A DNA stretch of 64,000 nt from Chloroflexota bacterium (GCA_016875875.1 VGOP01000004.1:97819-161818), one strand, 5' to 3'. Positions 43,835-55,905 are shown, numbered from the stretch's first letter. A program made the numbers and translations. The notes: a model not told the origin generated them from the sequence alone.

Positions 43835-44779
43835 ATGGATGAACTCAAGGTCTTCACCGGCAACGCCCACCCGAAGCTAGCCGAGGCAATATGCAAATAC
43901 CTCAACATACCGCTGGGCAAAGCTGAGGTCTTCGAATTCAAGAATGAGAACATCTTCGTCCGAGTTCAGGAAAATGTCCGTGAACGAGATGTATTCGTCA
44001 TCCAACCGTTTTCCACACCGGTCAATAAAAACCTGGTCGAACTCCTAATTATGATTGACGCCTTCAAACGAGCTTCTGCCGGTAGAATCACCGCTGTCAT
44101 CCCTTACTACGCCTACGGCCGCACCGACAAGAAAGACCAGCCTCGCGTGCCCATAACCGCCAGATTAATTGCTGACCTGCTCACCACCGCCGGCGCCAAC
44201 CGCCTGCTAACCATAGACCTTCACGCCGCCCAAATCCAGGGCTTTTTCAACATACCAGTCGACGAACTCACCGCGCTCTTCATACTCAGCGATTACTGGA
44301 AAGAGAAAGAGAAGGTATTGGATAACCTGGTCGTCGTCGCCACCGATATCGGCATATCCGCACATGCCCGCGATATGGCGGCTAAGCTCAATGCACCATT
44401 GGCTATCATTGAAAAGAGGCGACTAGGCAACATCGACGCCACCGAGACTCTCAACATCATCGGCGAAGTCGAGGGAATGCGTGCACTGACCATCGACGAT
44501 GAAATCGATACCGCCGGCTCCCTTGTCGGTGTCGTGGACACTCTACTAGAGCACGGTGCCACCGAAGTTTACGCCTGCTGCACCCACCCCATATTCTCCG
44601 GACCAGCTATAGAGCGAATAGCCAAATCGCCAGTTAAAGAGATTGTCGTCACCGACACCATTCCTATCGACAAAAAGAGGAGACTGGACAAAATCACCGT
44701 CCTGCCTATCGCTCCGCTCCTCGGCGAAGCCATACACCGCATCCACACCGGCCTATCCATAGGCGCCATGTTCGAGTAG
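43835..44779 (+). CDS. prs: Ribose-phosphate pyrophosphokinase
   Basis: Makes PRPP from ribose-5-phosphate and ATP for nucleotide, His and Trp synthesis. The 314-residue protein begins with [20 protein letters not shown] and has [20 protein letters not shown]. The ATP/metal region is [15 protein letters not shown], and the PRPP-binding loop is [19 protein letters not shown], which is slightly different from the usual [20 protein letters not shown] lies near the end. Followed 7 bases later by secA. Confidence 0.94.
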   Translation: MDELKVFTGNAHPKLAEAICKYLNIPLGKAEVFEFKNENIFVRVQENVRERDVFVIQPFSTPVNKNLVELLIMIDAFKRASAGRITAVIPYYAYGRTDKKDQPRVPITARLIADLLTTAGANRLLTIDLHAAQIQGFFNIPVDELTALFILSDYWKEKEKVLDNLVVVATDIGISAHARDMAAKLNAPLAIIEKRRLGNIDATETLNIIGEVEGMRALTIDDEIDTAGSLVGVVDTLLEHGATEVYACCTHPIFSGPAIERIAKSPVKEIVVTDTIPIDKKRRLDKITVLPIAPLLGEAIHRIHTGLSIGAMFE

Positions 44780-44786
44780 AAAAACC

Positions 44787-47390
<2,604 letters not shown>

Positions 47391-47408
47391 AAAGGAGGAG
47401 GTTGTGAT

Positions 47409-47594
47409 ATGATGGAAGCTAGATTAGGCGTCACTATCTGTGACAAATGCCAGCAGCCGATGGCAAAAGACCAACATGTCATTATAATAACCGAAGGCAA
47501 TATCACCGCATCAAACGATATTTTAATCTTTGACGGCTCTTGTGTCCGCTATGCTTGCCATCTCGGTTGCTGGGATGGAGTTGAGGAGAGTTGA
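47409..47594 (+). CDS. Small cysteine-containing protein downstream of secA
   Basis: A 61-residue protein with an N-terminal CDKCQQPM (CxxC) and a later GSCVRYACHLGCWDG segment, a pattern consistent with a small zinc-binding fold. It is preceded by AAAAGGAGGAGG about 7 bases before ATGATG and lies 18 bases after secA, so it is probably co-transcribed. No family was recognised. Confidence 0.6.
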   Translation: MMEARLGVTICDKCQQPMAKDQHVIIITEGNITASNDILIFDGSCVRYACHLGCWDGVEES

Positions 47595-47682
47595 GGAGAT
47601 TGAGCAGGCGACGCGATATTCAAAAGCTAGATCCAGATTTCGCAGTTAAGCACAACCTCCGGGCAAATTGGAGGTAACAAAA

Positions 47683-48381
47683 ATGGAACTGAAAGATTTA
47701 ATAAGAATTTACGAAGACAAGAAAAGATTATACGGAGATGAAGTTTATCTCCATGTATCTGAGATTTTCGAAGAGGCGAGAGAAAAGTATAAACAAGAAT
47801 ATCTATCAAGCTCAAAGGCTTCGAAACTAAGGGCTAAGGGTAAAACACCAGATGCCGAGCAATCGTGGAAAGCGTTTAAAGGTAAAAACTTCGAGAAGCT
47901 GATTTGGCATATAATCGGTGATGAACTTGAGTCTGTTGATCTTCGCGTAATACTTGGTGCATCACTAAAAAGGAAAAAACTATCAGCAGAATTGAGCAAG
48001 GTATATCGGAACCTTCTCATCAGATACGGAGAGTGGGCATTGCTGCCCGATGTAGATTTGGTTATTTATGACCCTACGACGTGCGATATTATCGGAGTCA
48101 TTTCATGCAAAATAACACTACGGGAGAGAATCGCCCAAACCGCATATTGGAAGTTGAAGCTAGCAAGTGATCCTTTAACTATGCACGTTAAAGGGTACTT
48201 CATAACAGCTGATGAGGATGGAGACCTAGTGAAAGGCATGACAAGCCCCACTCGAAACAGAATTATCGTTGAACATGAATTAGATGGAACTTACGCCCTA
48301 CGGCACATTGCTGAGAGCGAAAAGGTTAAGGCATTTCCGAAGCTTCTCGACGATTTACGAGCAATGGTTCAAAAGAGATAA
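47683..48381 (+). CDS. Type II restriction endonuclease, BsaWI-like
   Basis: From the ATG at 47683 (GGAGG upstream; an in-frame TTG at 47668 is not preferred) the protein is 232 residues. The nuclease core reads LLPDVDLVIYDPTTCDIIGV and ISCKITLRERIAQTAYWKLK, a PD...(D/E)xK-type active site with Ser-Cys-Lys and the following Arg-Glu-Arg. It resembles BsaWI-type enzymes that recognise sites around CCGG. The N-terminal third is helical and charged. A DNA methyltransferase gene follows 5 bases later, as in restriction-modification pairs. Specificity is not proven. Confidence 0.78.
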   Translation: MELKDLIRIYEDKKRLYGDEVYLHVSEIFEEAREKYKQEYLSSSKASKLRAKGKTPDAEQSWKAFKGKNFEKLIWHIIGDELESVDLRVILGASLKRKKLSAELSKVYRNLLIRYGEWALLPDVDLVIYDPTTCDIIGVISCKITLRERIAQTAYWKLKLASDPLTMHVKGYFITADEDGDLVKGMTSPTRNRIIVEHELDGTYALRHIAESEKVKAFPKLLDDLRAMVQKR

Positions 48382-48386
48382 CACGC

Positions 48387-49325
48387 ATGGCTAAAAAAAG
48401 ATCTAAAGAGATAGAAGCTAAGCTACCACTCTTTAAAAACATACCACTAAACGGATTCGCCTATCAGGCCAGCGAGACTAAAAAAGCTAAGAAATCTGAA
48501 GGCGTTAAAGAAATAAAAACAAAGGATGAAACGCTTATATTGGAGGCCACTACTTTATGGGATTATCCAAAACAAAGCTATGGCGAGAAGCCAAAAGGCA
48601 ATAACAAATATGCAGGTGTCACACCTGCATTCATAATTTGGAATCTAGTCCAACGATATACCCTGCCGGGTGATTTAGTTGTAGACCCAATGGCCGGAAG
48701 CGGCACAACCATCGACGTGTGCAAAGAAGAAGGCCGACAGGCCATTGGATATGATATAGCTCCGGCACACCCTGAAGTTATGCAGAATGATGCTCGGAAT
48801 ATACCGCTTCCTAATGATTCAGTAGATATGATATTTATAGATTCTCCTTACTCTGACAACATAAACTACTCTGACCACCCTGATTGCATCGGCAAGATTT
48901 CCTGCGAGGACGAGCGTTTCTTCGATGAGCTTGATAAAGTTGCAGCCGAAATACATAGGGTCCTTAAGCCCGGTAAGGTAATGGCATGGCTGATTGGTGA
49001 CCAATGGGTAAAAAAGAGGTTTACACCCGTAGGCTTAAAACTATACGAGCGTCTGTGCAAGTACTTCGAGACTGTAGATCTCATTTGCGTTGTGAGAAGG
49101 GGACAAAGTTCAAATACAGGTCTTTGGCACAATAGAGCAAGAAGGTTCAACTTCTATCTCCGTGGCTTTAAATACCTTTTCATCATGCGTAAGCCCTCAA
49201 TCGAAACTGACAAAGAGCAGCAAAATCGCTCGGTAAAATGGGCCAGATATGAGAGAGGCGGGAAGAAGAGCAGCAAAACCAGAAGTGCTTCTTCAACCAC
49301 GGCGACCCCGACTGGGAGTGGATAA
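48387..49325 (+). CDS. DNA methyltransferase of the adjacent restriction system
   Basis: A 312-residue enzyme. The SAM-binding motif is VVDPMAGSGTTIDVC (about 97-111) and the catalytic motif is FIDSPYSDNINYSD (about 148-161), like the SPPY-type motifs of amino (N4-cytosine or N6-adenine) methyltransferases, with motif I before motif IV. VLKPGKVMAWLIGDQWVKK follows. The C-terminal tail (KSSKTRSASSTTATPTGSG) is low complexity. It should protect host DNA from the nuclease encoded 5 bases upstream. Base use is AT-richer than secA and polX on either side, suggesting acquisition as a unit. Confidence 0.85.
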   Translation: MAKKRSKEIEAKLPLFKNIPLNGFAYQASETKKAKKSEGVKEIKTKDETLILEATTLWDYPKQSYGEKPKGNNKYAGVTPAFIIWNLVQRYTLPGDLVVDPMAGSGTTIDVCKEEGRQAIGYDIAPAHPEVMQNDARNIPLPNDSVDMIFIDSPYSDNINYSDHPDCIGKISCEDERFFDELDKVAAEIHRVLKPGKVMAWLIGDQWVKKRFTPVGLKLYERLCKYFETVDLICVVRRGQSSNTGLWHNRARRFNFYLRGFKYLFIMRKPSIETDKEQQNRSVKWARYERGGKKSSKTRSASSTTATPTGSG

Positions 49326-49349
49326 GGACAAAGATTCAAGCCTCGACAG

Positions 49350-49370
49350 TTGAGCATAAATAGTGCTCAA
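49350..49370 (+). terminator. Stem-loop after the methyltransferase gene
   Basis: TTGAGCA (49350-49356) pairs with TGCTCAA (49364-49370) around a 7-base loop, 25 bases after the methyltransferase stop, followed by a mixed sequence with few U residues. It could separate the restriction genes from polX. Confidence 0.45.
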
Positions 49371-49414
49371 TTGCACACAAATTCTGCTCGGCCTATACTA
49401 TTGATATACGGCCA

Positions 49415-51136
49415 ATGAAAAACACCGCTATTGCTAAAGTATTCCAGGATATGGCTGACCTGCTGGAGCTTAAGGGGGAGAACGTGTTCAAGATTCGAGC
49501 CTATCAGCGTGCGGCTCGCACCATCGAGCACCTGCCCAAGGAGATAGAAATAATGCTCCAGGAAGGCGAGGACTTGCAGACCATACCCGGCGTCGGCGAG
49601 GCAATAGCCAAGAAAAGCATCGAGCTGGTAAATACCGGCAAACTACATGTATACGAAGAGCTTAAAGCCGAGTTCCCTGAAGGCATAACTACCCTGCTAG
49701 AAATCCCCGGCATCGGACCCAAGACGGCAAACAGGCTCTCCAACGAACTGGGGATTAAGTCCGCTGACGAGCTGGAAGAGGCTATAAAAGACGGCCGGGT
49801 TGCCAAATTATTCCGCCTCGGCGATAAGACGGCCGACAACATACTGCAGCAAATTGAAGCCCTGCGCCGCAAAGACCAGCGTATACCCATAGGCGAAGCC
49901 CTGCCAGTAGTCGACGAGATATTTAAAGCCCTGCGTCCTCTACCCGGCGTGAAAAACCTGACCGCTGCCGGCAGCCTGCGCCGCTTCAGGGAGACGGTGG
50001 GCGATATCGACCTTATGGGCACCGCCGATAACCCAGAGGAGGTCATTAATGCCTTCGTGGCTTTGCCACAGGTGAGAGAGGTGCTGGCTAAAGGCCCAAC
50101 CAAAGCCAGCGTCATCCTCCCCGGCGGACTTCAAGCCGACTTGAGAATGGTGGAGCATGATTCCTTCGGCTCACTGCTCCAGTATTTCACCGGCAGCAAG
50201 CAGCATAACGTCACACTGAGGACAAGGGAACAGAAAAGGGGGCTCAAGCTGAGCGAATACGGCATAACTGACACTAAGACCGATAAGCTGGAGAAATTCG
50301 CCACCGAGGAAGCCTTCTACCGCCGACTGGGCTTGCAGTACATCCCGCCGGAACTGAGGGAGGACCAGGGCGAAATAGACCTTGCTGAAAAAGGCAAAGT
50401 ACCGAAGCTTGTAGAGCTATCAGACATAAAAGGGGACATCCACGCTCACACCGACTGGAGCGATGGCCATGACTCTATCGAAGCCATGGCTCAGGCAGCC
50501 AAAGCCCTCGGCTACCAGTACCTGGCAATCACCGACCACTCAGCCGGTAGAGGCATCGCCCACGGATTAAGCGAGGAGCGTTTGCGACAGCAGATAGAAG
50601 AAATCAAACAGCTCAATAAGCAGCTCAAAGGAATGCGCATCTTCACCGGCACAGAGGTGGACATACGCGCCGATGGCAGCATAGACCTGCCTGAGACACT
50701 TCTGGCCGATTTAGACGTCGTCATCGCTGCCATCCATTCAGCCATGACTCAAAGCGAGGAACAGATAACAAAACGCATCTTGGGCGCTATAGAAAACCCG
50801 CATATTGATGTTATCGCCCACCCCACCTGCCGCCTGCTCGGTGAGCGGGAGCCGGTAGCCGTTGACATGGAAGCCGTCTTCCGAGCCGCAGTCAAATACA
50901 ATAAAGCTCTGGAAATAAACGCTATGCCCAGCCGACTCGACTTGAAGGATATTCATGCCTACCGAGCGCGGGAATTGGGGGTAAAGCTAATAATGGGCAC
51001 GGATGCCCACAGCATTGCCCAGCTAGGCTTTATGCGCTTCGGCATCGGCGTAGCTCGCCGCGGCTGGTGCCAAGCTAGAGATATACTCAATACCAGGCCT
51101 ACAAAAGAAATGCTGGCATTCCTCAGAAAGAATTAA
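49415..51136 (+). CDS. polX: DNA polymerase X family with PHP domain
   Basis: A 573-residue repair polymerase. The helix-hairpin-helix regions (TIPGVGEAIAKKSIEL, EIPGIGPKTANRLSNE) bind DNA. The nucleotidyltransferase site is GSLRRFRETVGDIDLMGT. The C-terminal PHP domain (from about residue 335) has DIHAHTDWSDGHDS, AITDHSAGRGIAHGL, and VIAHPTCRLLG, with MGTDAHSIAQLG near the end. PHP confers 3'-5' exonuclease or phosphodiesterase activity. It is likely involved in gap filling in base-excision repair. Downstream is an MBL-fold protein 4 bases after its stop. Confidence 0.94.
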   Translation: MKNTAIAKVFQDMADLLELKGENVFKIRAYQRAARTIEHLPKEIEIMLQEGEDLQTIPGVGEAIAKKSIELVNTGKLHVYEELKAEFPEGITTLLEIPGIGPKTANRLSNELGIKSADELEEAIKDGRVAKLFRLGDKTADNILQQIEALRRKDQRIPIGEALPVVDEIFKALRPLPGVKNLTAAGSLRRFRETVGDIDLMGTADNPEEVINAFVALPQVREVLAKGPTKASVILPGGLQADLRMVEHDSFGSLLQYFTGSKQHNVTLRTREQKRGLKLSEYGITDTKTDKLEKFATEEAFYRRLGLQYIPPELREDQGEIDLAEKGKVPKLVELSDIKGDIHAHTDWSDGHDSIEAMAQAAKALGYQYLAITDHSAGRGIAHGLSEERLRQQIEEIKQLNKQLKGMRIFTGTEVDIRADGSIDLPETLLADLDVVIAAIHSAMTQSEEQITKRILGAIENPHIDVIAHPTCRLLGEREPVAVDMEAVFRAAVKYNKALEINAMPSRLDLKDIHAYRARELGVKLIMGTDAHSIAQLGFMRFGIGVARRGWCQARDILNTRPTKEMLAFLRKN

Positions 51137-51139
51137 GAC

Positions 51140-51937
51140 ATGCTTGCCACTATCGAATATGGACAGGTAACCCAGATTAGGCTGTGTCGCTATCCGGACT
51201 TCAATCCCGGCGGCACTGTGTCCACTTACCTGGTGGACAGCCTCTTGGTAGACAGCGGACCGGCTCATACTGCCGAGGAGTTGACAGAGTTCCTGAAAGG
51301 CAAAGGGGTAAAAACGGTAGTTAACACCCATTATCATGAAGACCATATCGCCGCCAATGCCTTGCTCAAAGAAAGATACGGCGTCGAGCTTCTGGCTCAT
51401 CCCCTGGCGGTGAACAAAATCAACCAGCCAGCCAAACTTTATCCCTATCAGGAAGAGGTCTGGGGCTATCCTGTACCCAGCCAGGTTAAGGAAATCGGTG
51501 ATAGCGTCACCACCGAGAATTTCCGTTTCGAGGTAGTCCCTACTCCGGGACATGACCGCGACCATATCTGCCTTTTTGAGAGAAAAAATGGCTGGCTTTT
51601 TACCGGAGACTTGTTTGTTGGCACCCGCCCCAATGTAGTCCGACCTATGGACGACGTGCGGCAAATAATAGCCGACCTCAAAAAAGTAAAGGATTTAAAG
51701 CCGCAAATACCCTTCCCCGCACCGGGAAAGGTGAGAACTGAGCCCGTGCCTGTGCTGGAACAGACCATCCAATACCTTGAGGATTTGGGGCAAAAGGTCA
51801 TGGAGCTGCATGACAAAGGTTTATCTCCAGCCAAGATTGTGAAACAGATTTTCGGCAATGAGGCACCTTTAGCCGAATCGACCCAGCAGCAATTCTCATC
51901 GTTAAACATGGTAAAATCTCTACTTAAAACAGGTTAA
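51140..51937 (+). CDS. Metallo-beta-lactamase-fold hydrolase
   Basis: A 265-residue MBL-fold protein. The metal-binding set is VVNTHYHEDHIAANALL (HxHxDH), VVPTPGHDRDHICLF and FTGDLFVGTRP. YLVDSLLVDSGPAHTAEEL opens the fold. The C-terminal helical region (KVMELHDKGLSPAKIVKQIF) resembles those of glyoxalase-II-like or quorum-quenching relatives. It starts 4 bases after polX, same strand, so co-transcribed. Substrate is unknown. Confidence 0.85.
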   Translation: MLATIEYGQVTQIRLCRYPDFNPGGTVSTYLVDSLLVDSGPAHTAEELTEFLKGKGVKTVVNTHYHEDHIAANALLKERYGVELLAHPLAVNKINQPAKLYPYQEEVWGYPVPSQVKEIGDSVTTENFRFEVVPTPGHDRDHICLFERKNGWLFTGDLFVGTRPNVVRPMDDVRQIIADLKKVKDLKPQIPFPAPGKVRTEPVPVLEQTIQYLEDLGQKVMELHDKGLSPAKIVKQIFGNEAPLAESTQQQFSSLNMVKSLLKTG

Positions 51938-51942
51938 TCAAA

Positions 51943-52641
51943 ATGTCACCAAAGGAAGCCAAAAATATGCCGACCACGGCTGCAGGCGATGCCAGAGCCA
52001 TCGAGCATATCAAACAAGCTGTGGCTAATGGCAAGCACTGGTATACAGCTTTGCTCGAGGCTATCAAGCTGTGGAAAAGCGCTGAGGAGGATTATCATGG
52101 CCATCATCTCCGCTATTTGATTGATGGCGAGGCTTTTGACTGGCTATTACTGGCAGAGCGTCTAAGCGACGAGATAAGCCAGTCCATTCCAGAAAAAGAA
52201 AGAATCAACCTCCTTTTCTTTGACCTGCCGCCATTGGAGTTAACCAGAGAGGAATTCAAGAAATTGATAGGCCCGGTTAAATATCGAGCTTATCTTAATT
52301 ATCTTTACGGCGTCCTCGTTGAGGAAAACCTGATTTCCGCTGTGGTTGACGAGATTCGAAAAGAAAGATTGGCATCAGGCTTAAATAAGCATGAGGACAT
52401 ACTTGATAAAGCATACCGCAGAATTTACGGCGATAACCAGCAGGCTTTGCTCGATAGCTTCAGAAAAGAAAAAAAACGCCCGAAGCGCAAATCTATGACC
52501 CTGGGCGAAATGAAGGAATTCACCTACTGGCTATTCAAATATCGAATAAAAAGGTGTGATAAGTCCCGCGTGGCCAGCGATACCAAAAAAGCCCTGATAA
52601 AGATGCAACGCAACCTGGCAGCCAAAAAGTCACCCCTCTAA
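51943..52641 (+). CDS. Conserved-looking helical protein of unknown function
   Basis: A 232-residue, charged and largely helical protein. It has no obvious motif of a known enzyme. Notable are the alpha-helical N-terminus (GDARAIEHIKQAVANGKHWY), the central YHGHHLRYLIDGEAFDWLLL and the strongly basic C-terminus (KRPKRKSMTLGEMKEFTYWL then KRCDKSRVASDTKK). A basic tail hints at nucleic-acid or membrane contact. Starts 5 bases after the MBL gene, so it is the third gene of the polX operon. Confidence 0.6.
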   Translation: MSPKEAKNMPTTAAGDARAIEHIKQAVANGKHWYTALLEAIKLWKSAEEDYHGHHLRYLIDGEAFDWLLLAERLSDEISQSIPEKERINLLFFDLPPLELTREEFKKLIGPVKYRAYLNYLYGVLVEENLISAVVDEIRKERLASGLNKHEDILDKAYRRIYGDNQQALLDSFRKEKKRPKRKSMTLGEMKEFTYWLFKYRIKRCDKSRVASDTKKALIKMQRNLAAKKSPL

Positions 52642-52649
52642 ACAGCACA

Positions 52650-53140
52650 ACTGAATCCCACCTCCAAATCCCAAATTACAAGCACCAAATCTCAAACAAT
52701 ATCAAAATCCGAAGAACCAAATCCAAAACTACTGGCTTTTTGTCAGGATAGAGCTGAATATCTTCGTCAACTCTGCAGATTCTTTCAAGCGCATCGCTTG
52801 CTCCTGCCGTAAAGCAGGGCTACTCACTCCAATAAGTCTCAGCCAGTATCCACTCTCTTTAGCTTCCTTACGACATATCTTGATTCTCATCAAGAAATCC
52901 TTCTTCCCTAATGCCTCATTCGCTTCTATATAATTTGCTCCCACAGACGTCGCCGCTCGAACTAATTGCTTTGCAAGTTCTCCATCAATAACCGTCTTCG
53001 ACAATTCCTTACAAAAATTAATCACACTCTTGGCAAAATTGAGGGTTCTCGCTTCTAGGTCGTATTGTTTTGAATTTTGATTTTTGGTCATTGGACTTTG
53101 TTTGGGATTTGTGTCTTGAGATTTGGAATTTCTAGTGTGC
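52650..53140 (-). mobile_element. Four-helix-bundle (S23/IVP-type) gene element with inverted AT-rich arms (copy A)
   Basis: The gene at 52729 is flanked by AT-rich arms (about 52662-52728 and 53066-53132) that are imperfect inverted copies of one another; for example CCAAATCTCAAACAATATCA and TTGTTTGGGATTTG. The arms match the gene-less copies at 42725-42862 and 43630-43718. ACAGCACA lies on each side (52642-52649 and 53141-53148), a possible target duplication. It sits directly after valS. Confidence 0.6.
52729..53091 (-). CDS. Four-helix-bundle protein of the S23/IVP family
   Basis: A protein of about 120 residues. It has the classic family start YDLEARTLNFAKSVINFCKE, then LVRAATSVGANYIEANEALG and FLMRIKICRKEAKESGYWLR, as in proteins first seen in 23S rRNA intervening sequences and often found free in genomes. 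MTKNQNSKQ at the N-terminus is encoded by the AT-rich repeat arm; a GTG at 53142 would extend the protein through more of that arm. No rRNA is near, so this is a free-standing copy. Biochemical function is unknown. Confidence 0.8.
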   Translation of the reverse strand: MTKNQNSKQYDLEARTLNFAKSVINFCKELSKTVIDGELAKQLVRAATSVGANYIEANEALGKKDFLMRIKICRKEAKESGYWLRLIGVSSPALRQEQAMRLKESAELTKIFSSILTKSQ

Positions 53141-53152
53141 ACAGCACACTAG
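53132..53152 (-). terminator. Hairpin at the valS stop codon
   Basis: CTAGTGTGC and GCACACTAG pair perfectly around a three-base loop. One arm overlaps the valS stop (TAG at 53149-53151). No U-run is present. Confidence 0.45.
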
Positions 53153-55812
53153 CTAAGTTGTGTCAGTTCCTGCTTCAACCTAAGCAACTTGTCTTTATAA
53201 CCTTGGAGCTTGCCCTTCTCTTTCTCTACCACCGCTGCTGGCGCCTTGGACATAAAAGCCGCATCTTTCAGCCTTTGCTCTAATCGGTCGATTTCCTGCT
53301 CAATCGTGCTGATTTCCCCTTCCAAACGTCGCTTCTCGGCAGCCACGTCAACCATGCCCGCCCAAGGCAAGACCACCTCAGCTTCCTTCAACACCAAGAC
53401 CAGGGCTTTCTCCTCCTTTGCCTGACGCTGGTTGCGACTCAAAACAGCCAGTGGCCGGGCTTTGGCTAAGGTCTCTATAGCCTCAGACTGCGAAGCTATA
53501 GCTGACTGGAGTTTATCGGCGTAGACACGAGCTTCAATCCATTTGCCTGCTGCCACCTTGTGCTCAGCCCGGGCATTGCGTATGGAGCGGATGATTTCTG
53601 TAACCGACTCCATCACCGTCTCAGCCTCAGCATCGACAAATTTCTTATTGCCAACAGGGTACGGCGCAATGATGATTGAATCTGAATTGAGACTACCCTC
53701 AGGCAAACGCTGTTTCAGATTCTGCCACAGTTCCTCGGTGATGAAGGGCATAAAGGGATGGAGAAGGCGCAGCGCAGTCTCCAGAGCGAAGGCAAGCACG
53801 GGTAAAGGTGAAAAATCCGACCGGGACAGGCGGATTTTGGCTATTTCAATGTACCAATCACAGAATTCGCCCCAGAAAAAGTCATGGATTTGCCTCTCAG
53901 CCTCCCCGAACTGGAAATTAGACATCAACTCATCCACGCTTAAAACAAGGCGATTAAGCCGGCTCAAAATCCAGCGGTCCTCCATCGGCTCCGGACGCTT
54001 TGCCATCAACTTCGCTAAGGCTCCACTCTCTATCGGATTAGCTTCAAGACTTTGCAAGACAAACCTGGCAGCGTTCCACATCTTGTTGGCAAAGTTGCGC
54101 CCAGCTTCCAATCGGTGGGGACCAAGATTAATATCATTCCCCGGAGAAGTGCCGGTGGTTACGGCAAAGCGGAGGGCGTCAGTGCCATAGTCTTCTATAG
54201 CATCGGTGGGATTAAGGACATTCCCCCGCATCTTGCTCATCTTCTCGCCTTTCTCATCCCGAATCAGCCCGTGCAGATAGACAGTGTGGAAAGGGACATC
54301 TCCGGTGTCTTCCAGCCCCATCATAATCATACGGGCAACCCAGAAGAACAATATGTCATAGCCGGTTTCCATAACCGACGTGGGGTAGAAATACTTCAAG
54401 TCCTCAGTATCCTCAGGCCAGCCTAAAGTCGAATGTGGCCAAAGCGCCGAGCTAAACCAGGTATCGAGCACATCAGGGTCCTGGACGATATCATTAGAGC
54501 CACAATGTCCACAGGTTGAAGGCTCGTCGATAGCCACCGTCAATTCATTGCATTTCTGACAATACCACACCGGTATGCGGTGCCCCCACCACAACTGCCG
54601 GCTGATGCACCAATCGCGGATATTCTCCATCCAGTTAAGGTAGACTTTAGTAAAGCGCTCCGGGACTATGGCAATCTTATCATCGGTGACGGCTTTAATT
54701 GCCGCCTCAGCCAATGGCGCCACTTTTACAAACCACTGTTTGCTAACCTCAGGTTCCACCATGGTTTGGCAACGACCGCAGTGCCCCACTGAATGATGAT
54801 GCGGCTCAATCTTCTCCAGCAGTCCGGCCTTCTCAAAGTCAGCCAACACCTTCTGCCTGCAAATAAAGCGGTCAAGCCCAGCATAAGGGCCAGCTTGCTC
54901 GTTCATGGTGGCATCAGGATTCAATATCTTTACTATCGGCAAATGCTGTCGTTCTGACATTTCGAAGTCCACCGGGTCATGGCCTGGGGTAATCTTAACA
55001 GCACCGGTGCCGAACGAAGGGTCAACAGCACTATCAGCGATAACAGGAATCACTCTCTTAATAACTGGAAGGACGACCTTTTTGCCCACCACAGCCTTGA
55101 AACGCGTATCATCGGGATTCACCGCCACGGCGGTATCACCCAGATATGTCTCCGGGCGAGTAGTAGCCACGGTGACAAAGCCATCGCCATCAGCCATGGG
55201 ATAACGAAGGTAATACAGATTTCCCGTTATGTCTTTATGCTGGACTTCTAAATCAGAAAGGGCAGTCTGGCAGCGGGGGCACCAATTGACAATCCGCTCT
55301 CCACGATAAATCAAGCCTTTATTATATAGTCGGACAAAGGCAGTCCGTACCGCCCGGCTGGGCACCTCATCAAGGGTAAATCGCTCTCGAGTCCAGTCAC
55401 AGGAAGCCCCCAGCCTCTGATGTTGGTATGTAATCGACTGCCGTGACTTCTTAACCCACTCCCAGACGCGCTCGATGAACTTCTCCCTGCCCAGCTTATG
55501 TCGGTCCAGTCCTTGCTCAGCCAGTTTCTGTTCTACGACCACCTGAGTAGCGATGCCAGCATGGTCAACTCCGGGCAGCCATAGCGCAGGCTCGCCTTTC
55601 ATCCGATGCCACCTGATCATAATATCTTCCAGTGTAGCCGTCAGCGCATGCCCCAGATGAAGCTCGCCGGTGACATTAGGAGGCGGCATTATGATGACGA
55701 AGGGCTTTTTTTTGCGGTCTATCTTCGGAGTGAAATAGCCATGCTCCATCCAGAAGCGATACCACTTCTGCTCAACCTCACCTGGCTCATAAGCCTTTGG
55801 AATTTCAGGCAT
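53149..55812 (-). CDS. valS: Valyl-tRNA synthetase
   Basis: Charges tRNA-Val. The 887-residue class I synthetase has PPPNVTGELHLGHAL (HIGH-type), LWLPGVDHAGIATQ, an editing domain (about 190-340; GFVTVATTRPETYLGDTAVA), and KMSKMRGNVLNP as the KMSKS motif (about 525-535). An anticodon-binding domain follows, and the typical C-terminal coiled coil (about 820-885) reads KRRLEGEISTIEQEIDRLEQ. No T-box is visible upstream. Only 7 bases separate its stop from the S23-type gene. Confidence 0.96.
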   Translation of the reverse strand: MPEIPKAYEPGEVEQKWYRFWMEHGYFTPKIDRKKKPFVIIMPPPNVTGELHLGHALTATLEDIMIRWHRMKGEPALWLPGVDHAGIATQVVVEQKLAEQGLDRHKLGREKFIERVWEWVKKSRQSITYQHQRLGASCDWTRERFTLDEVPSRAVRTAFVRLYNKGLIYRGERIVNWCPRCQTALSDLEVQHKDITGNLYYLRYPMADGDGFVTVATTRPETYLGDTAVAVNPDDTRFKAVVGKKVVLPVIKRVIPVIADSAVDPSFGTGAVKITPGHDPVDFEMSERQHLPIVKILNPDATMNEQAGPYAGLDRFICRQKVLADFEKAGLLEKIEPHHHSVGHCGRCQTMVEPEVSKQWFVKVAPLAEAAIKAVTDDKIAIVPERFTKVYLNWMENIRDWCISRQLWWGHRIPVWYCQKCNELTVAIDEPSTCGHCGSNDIVQDPDVLDTWFSSALWPHSTLGWPEDTEDLKYFYPTSVMETGYDILFFWVARMIMMGLEDTGDVPFHTVYLHGLIRDEKGEKMSKMRGNVLNPTDAIEDYGTDALRFAVTTGTSPGNDINLGPHRLEAGRNFANKMWNAARFVLQSLEANPIESGALAKLMAKRPEPMEDRWILSRLNRLVLSVDELMSNFQFGEAERQIHDFFWGEFCDWYIEIAKIRLSRSDFSPLPVLAFALETALRLLHPFMPFITEELWQNLKQRLPEGSLNSDSIIIAPYPVGNKKFVDAEAETVMESVTEIIRSIRNARAEHKVAAGKWIEARVYADKLQSAIASQSEAIETLAKARPLAVLSRNQRQAKEEKALVLVLKEAEVVLPWAGMVDVAAEKRRLEGEISTIEQEIDRLEQRLKDAAFMSKAPAAVVEKEKGKLQGYKDKLLRLKQELTQLS

Positions 55813-55905
55813 ATCACATAACCCCAGCTATAAAGTAATGCGACCCCTCAGGGTCGCCTATCACACCAGCCTCAAAATACCGCACTACTAATAAATCTTA
55901 CCTAA

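Noticed and set aside
47595..47682. A 28-codon TTG-started frame between the small cysteine protein and the restriction nuclease
   Set aside because: It has no clear homology or independent ribosome site and ends in the nuclease's own ribosome site, so it was not annotated.
52650..53140. An intervening sequence inside 23S rRNA
   Set aside because: The S23/IVP-type protein is present but no rRNA sequence flanks it; valS and an unrelated gene do.
55813..55905. A valine T-box upstream of valS
   Set aside because: The AGGGTGG-type signature and a terminator are absent from the short upstream stretch.
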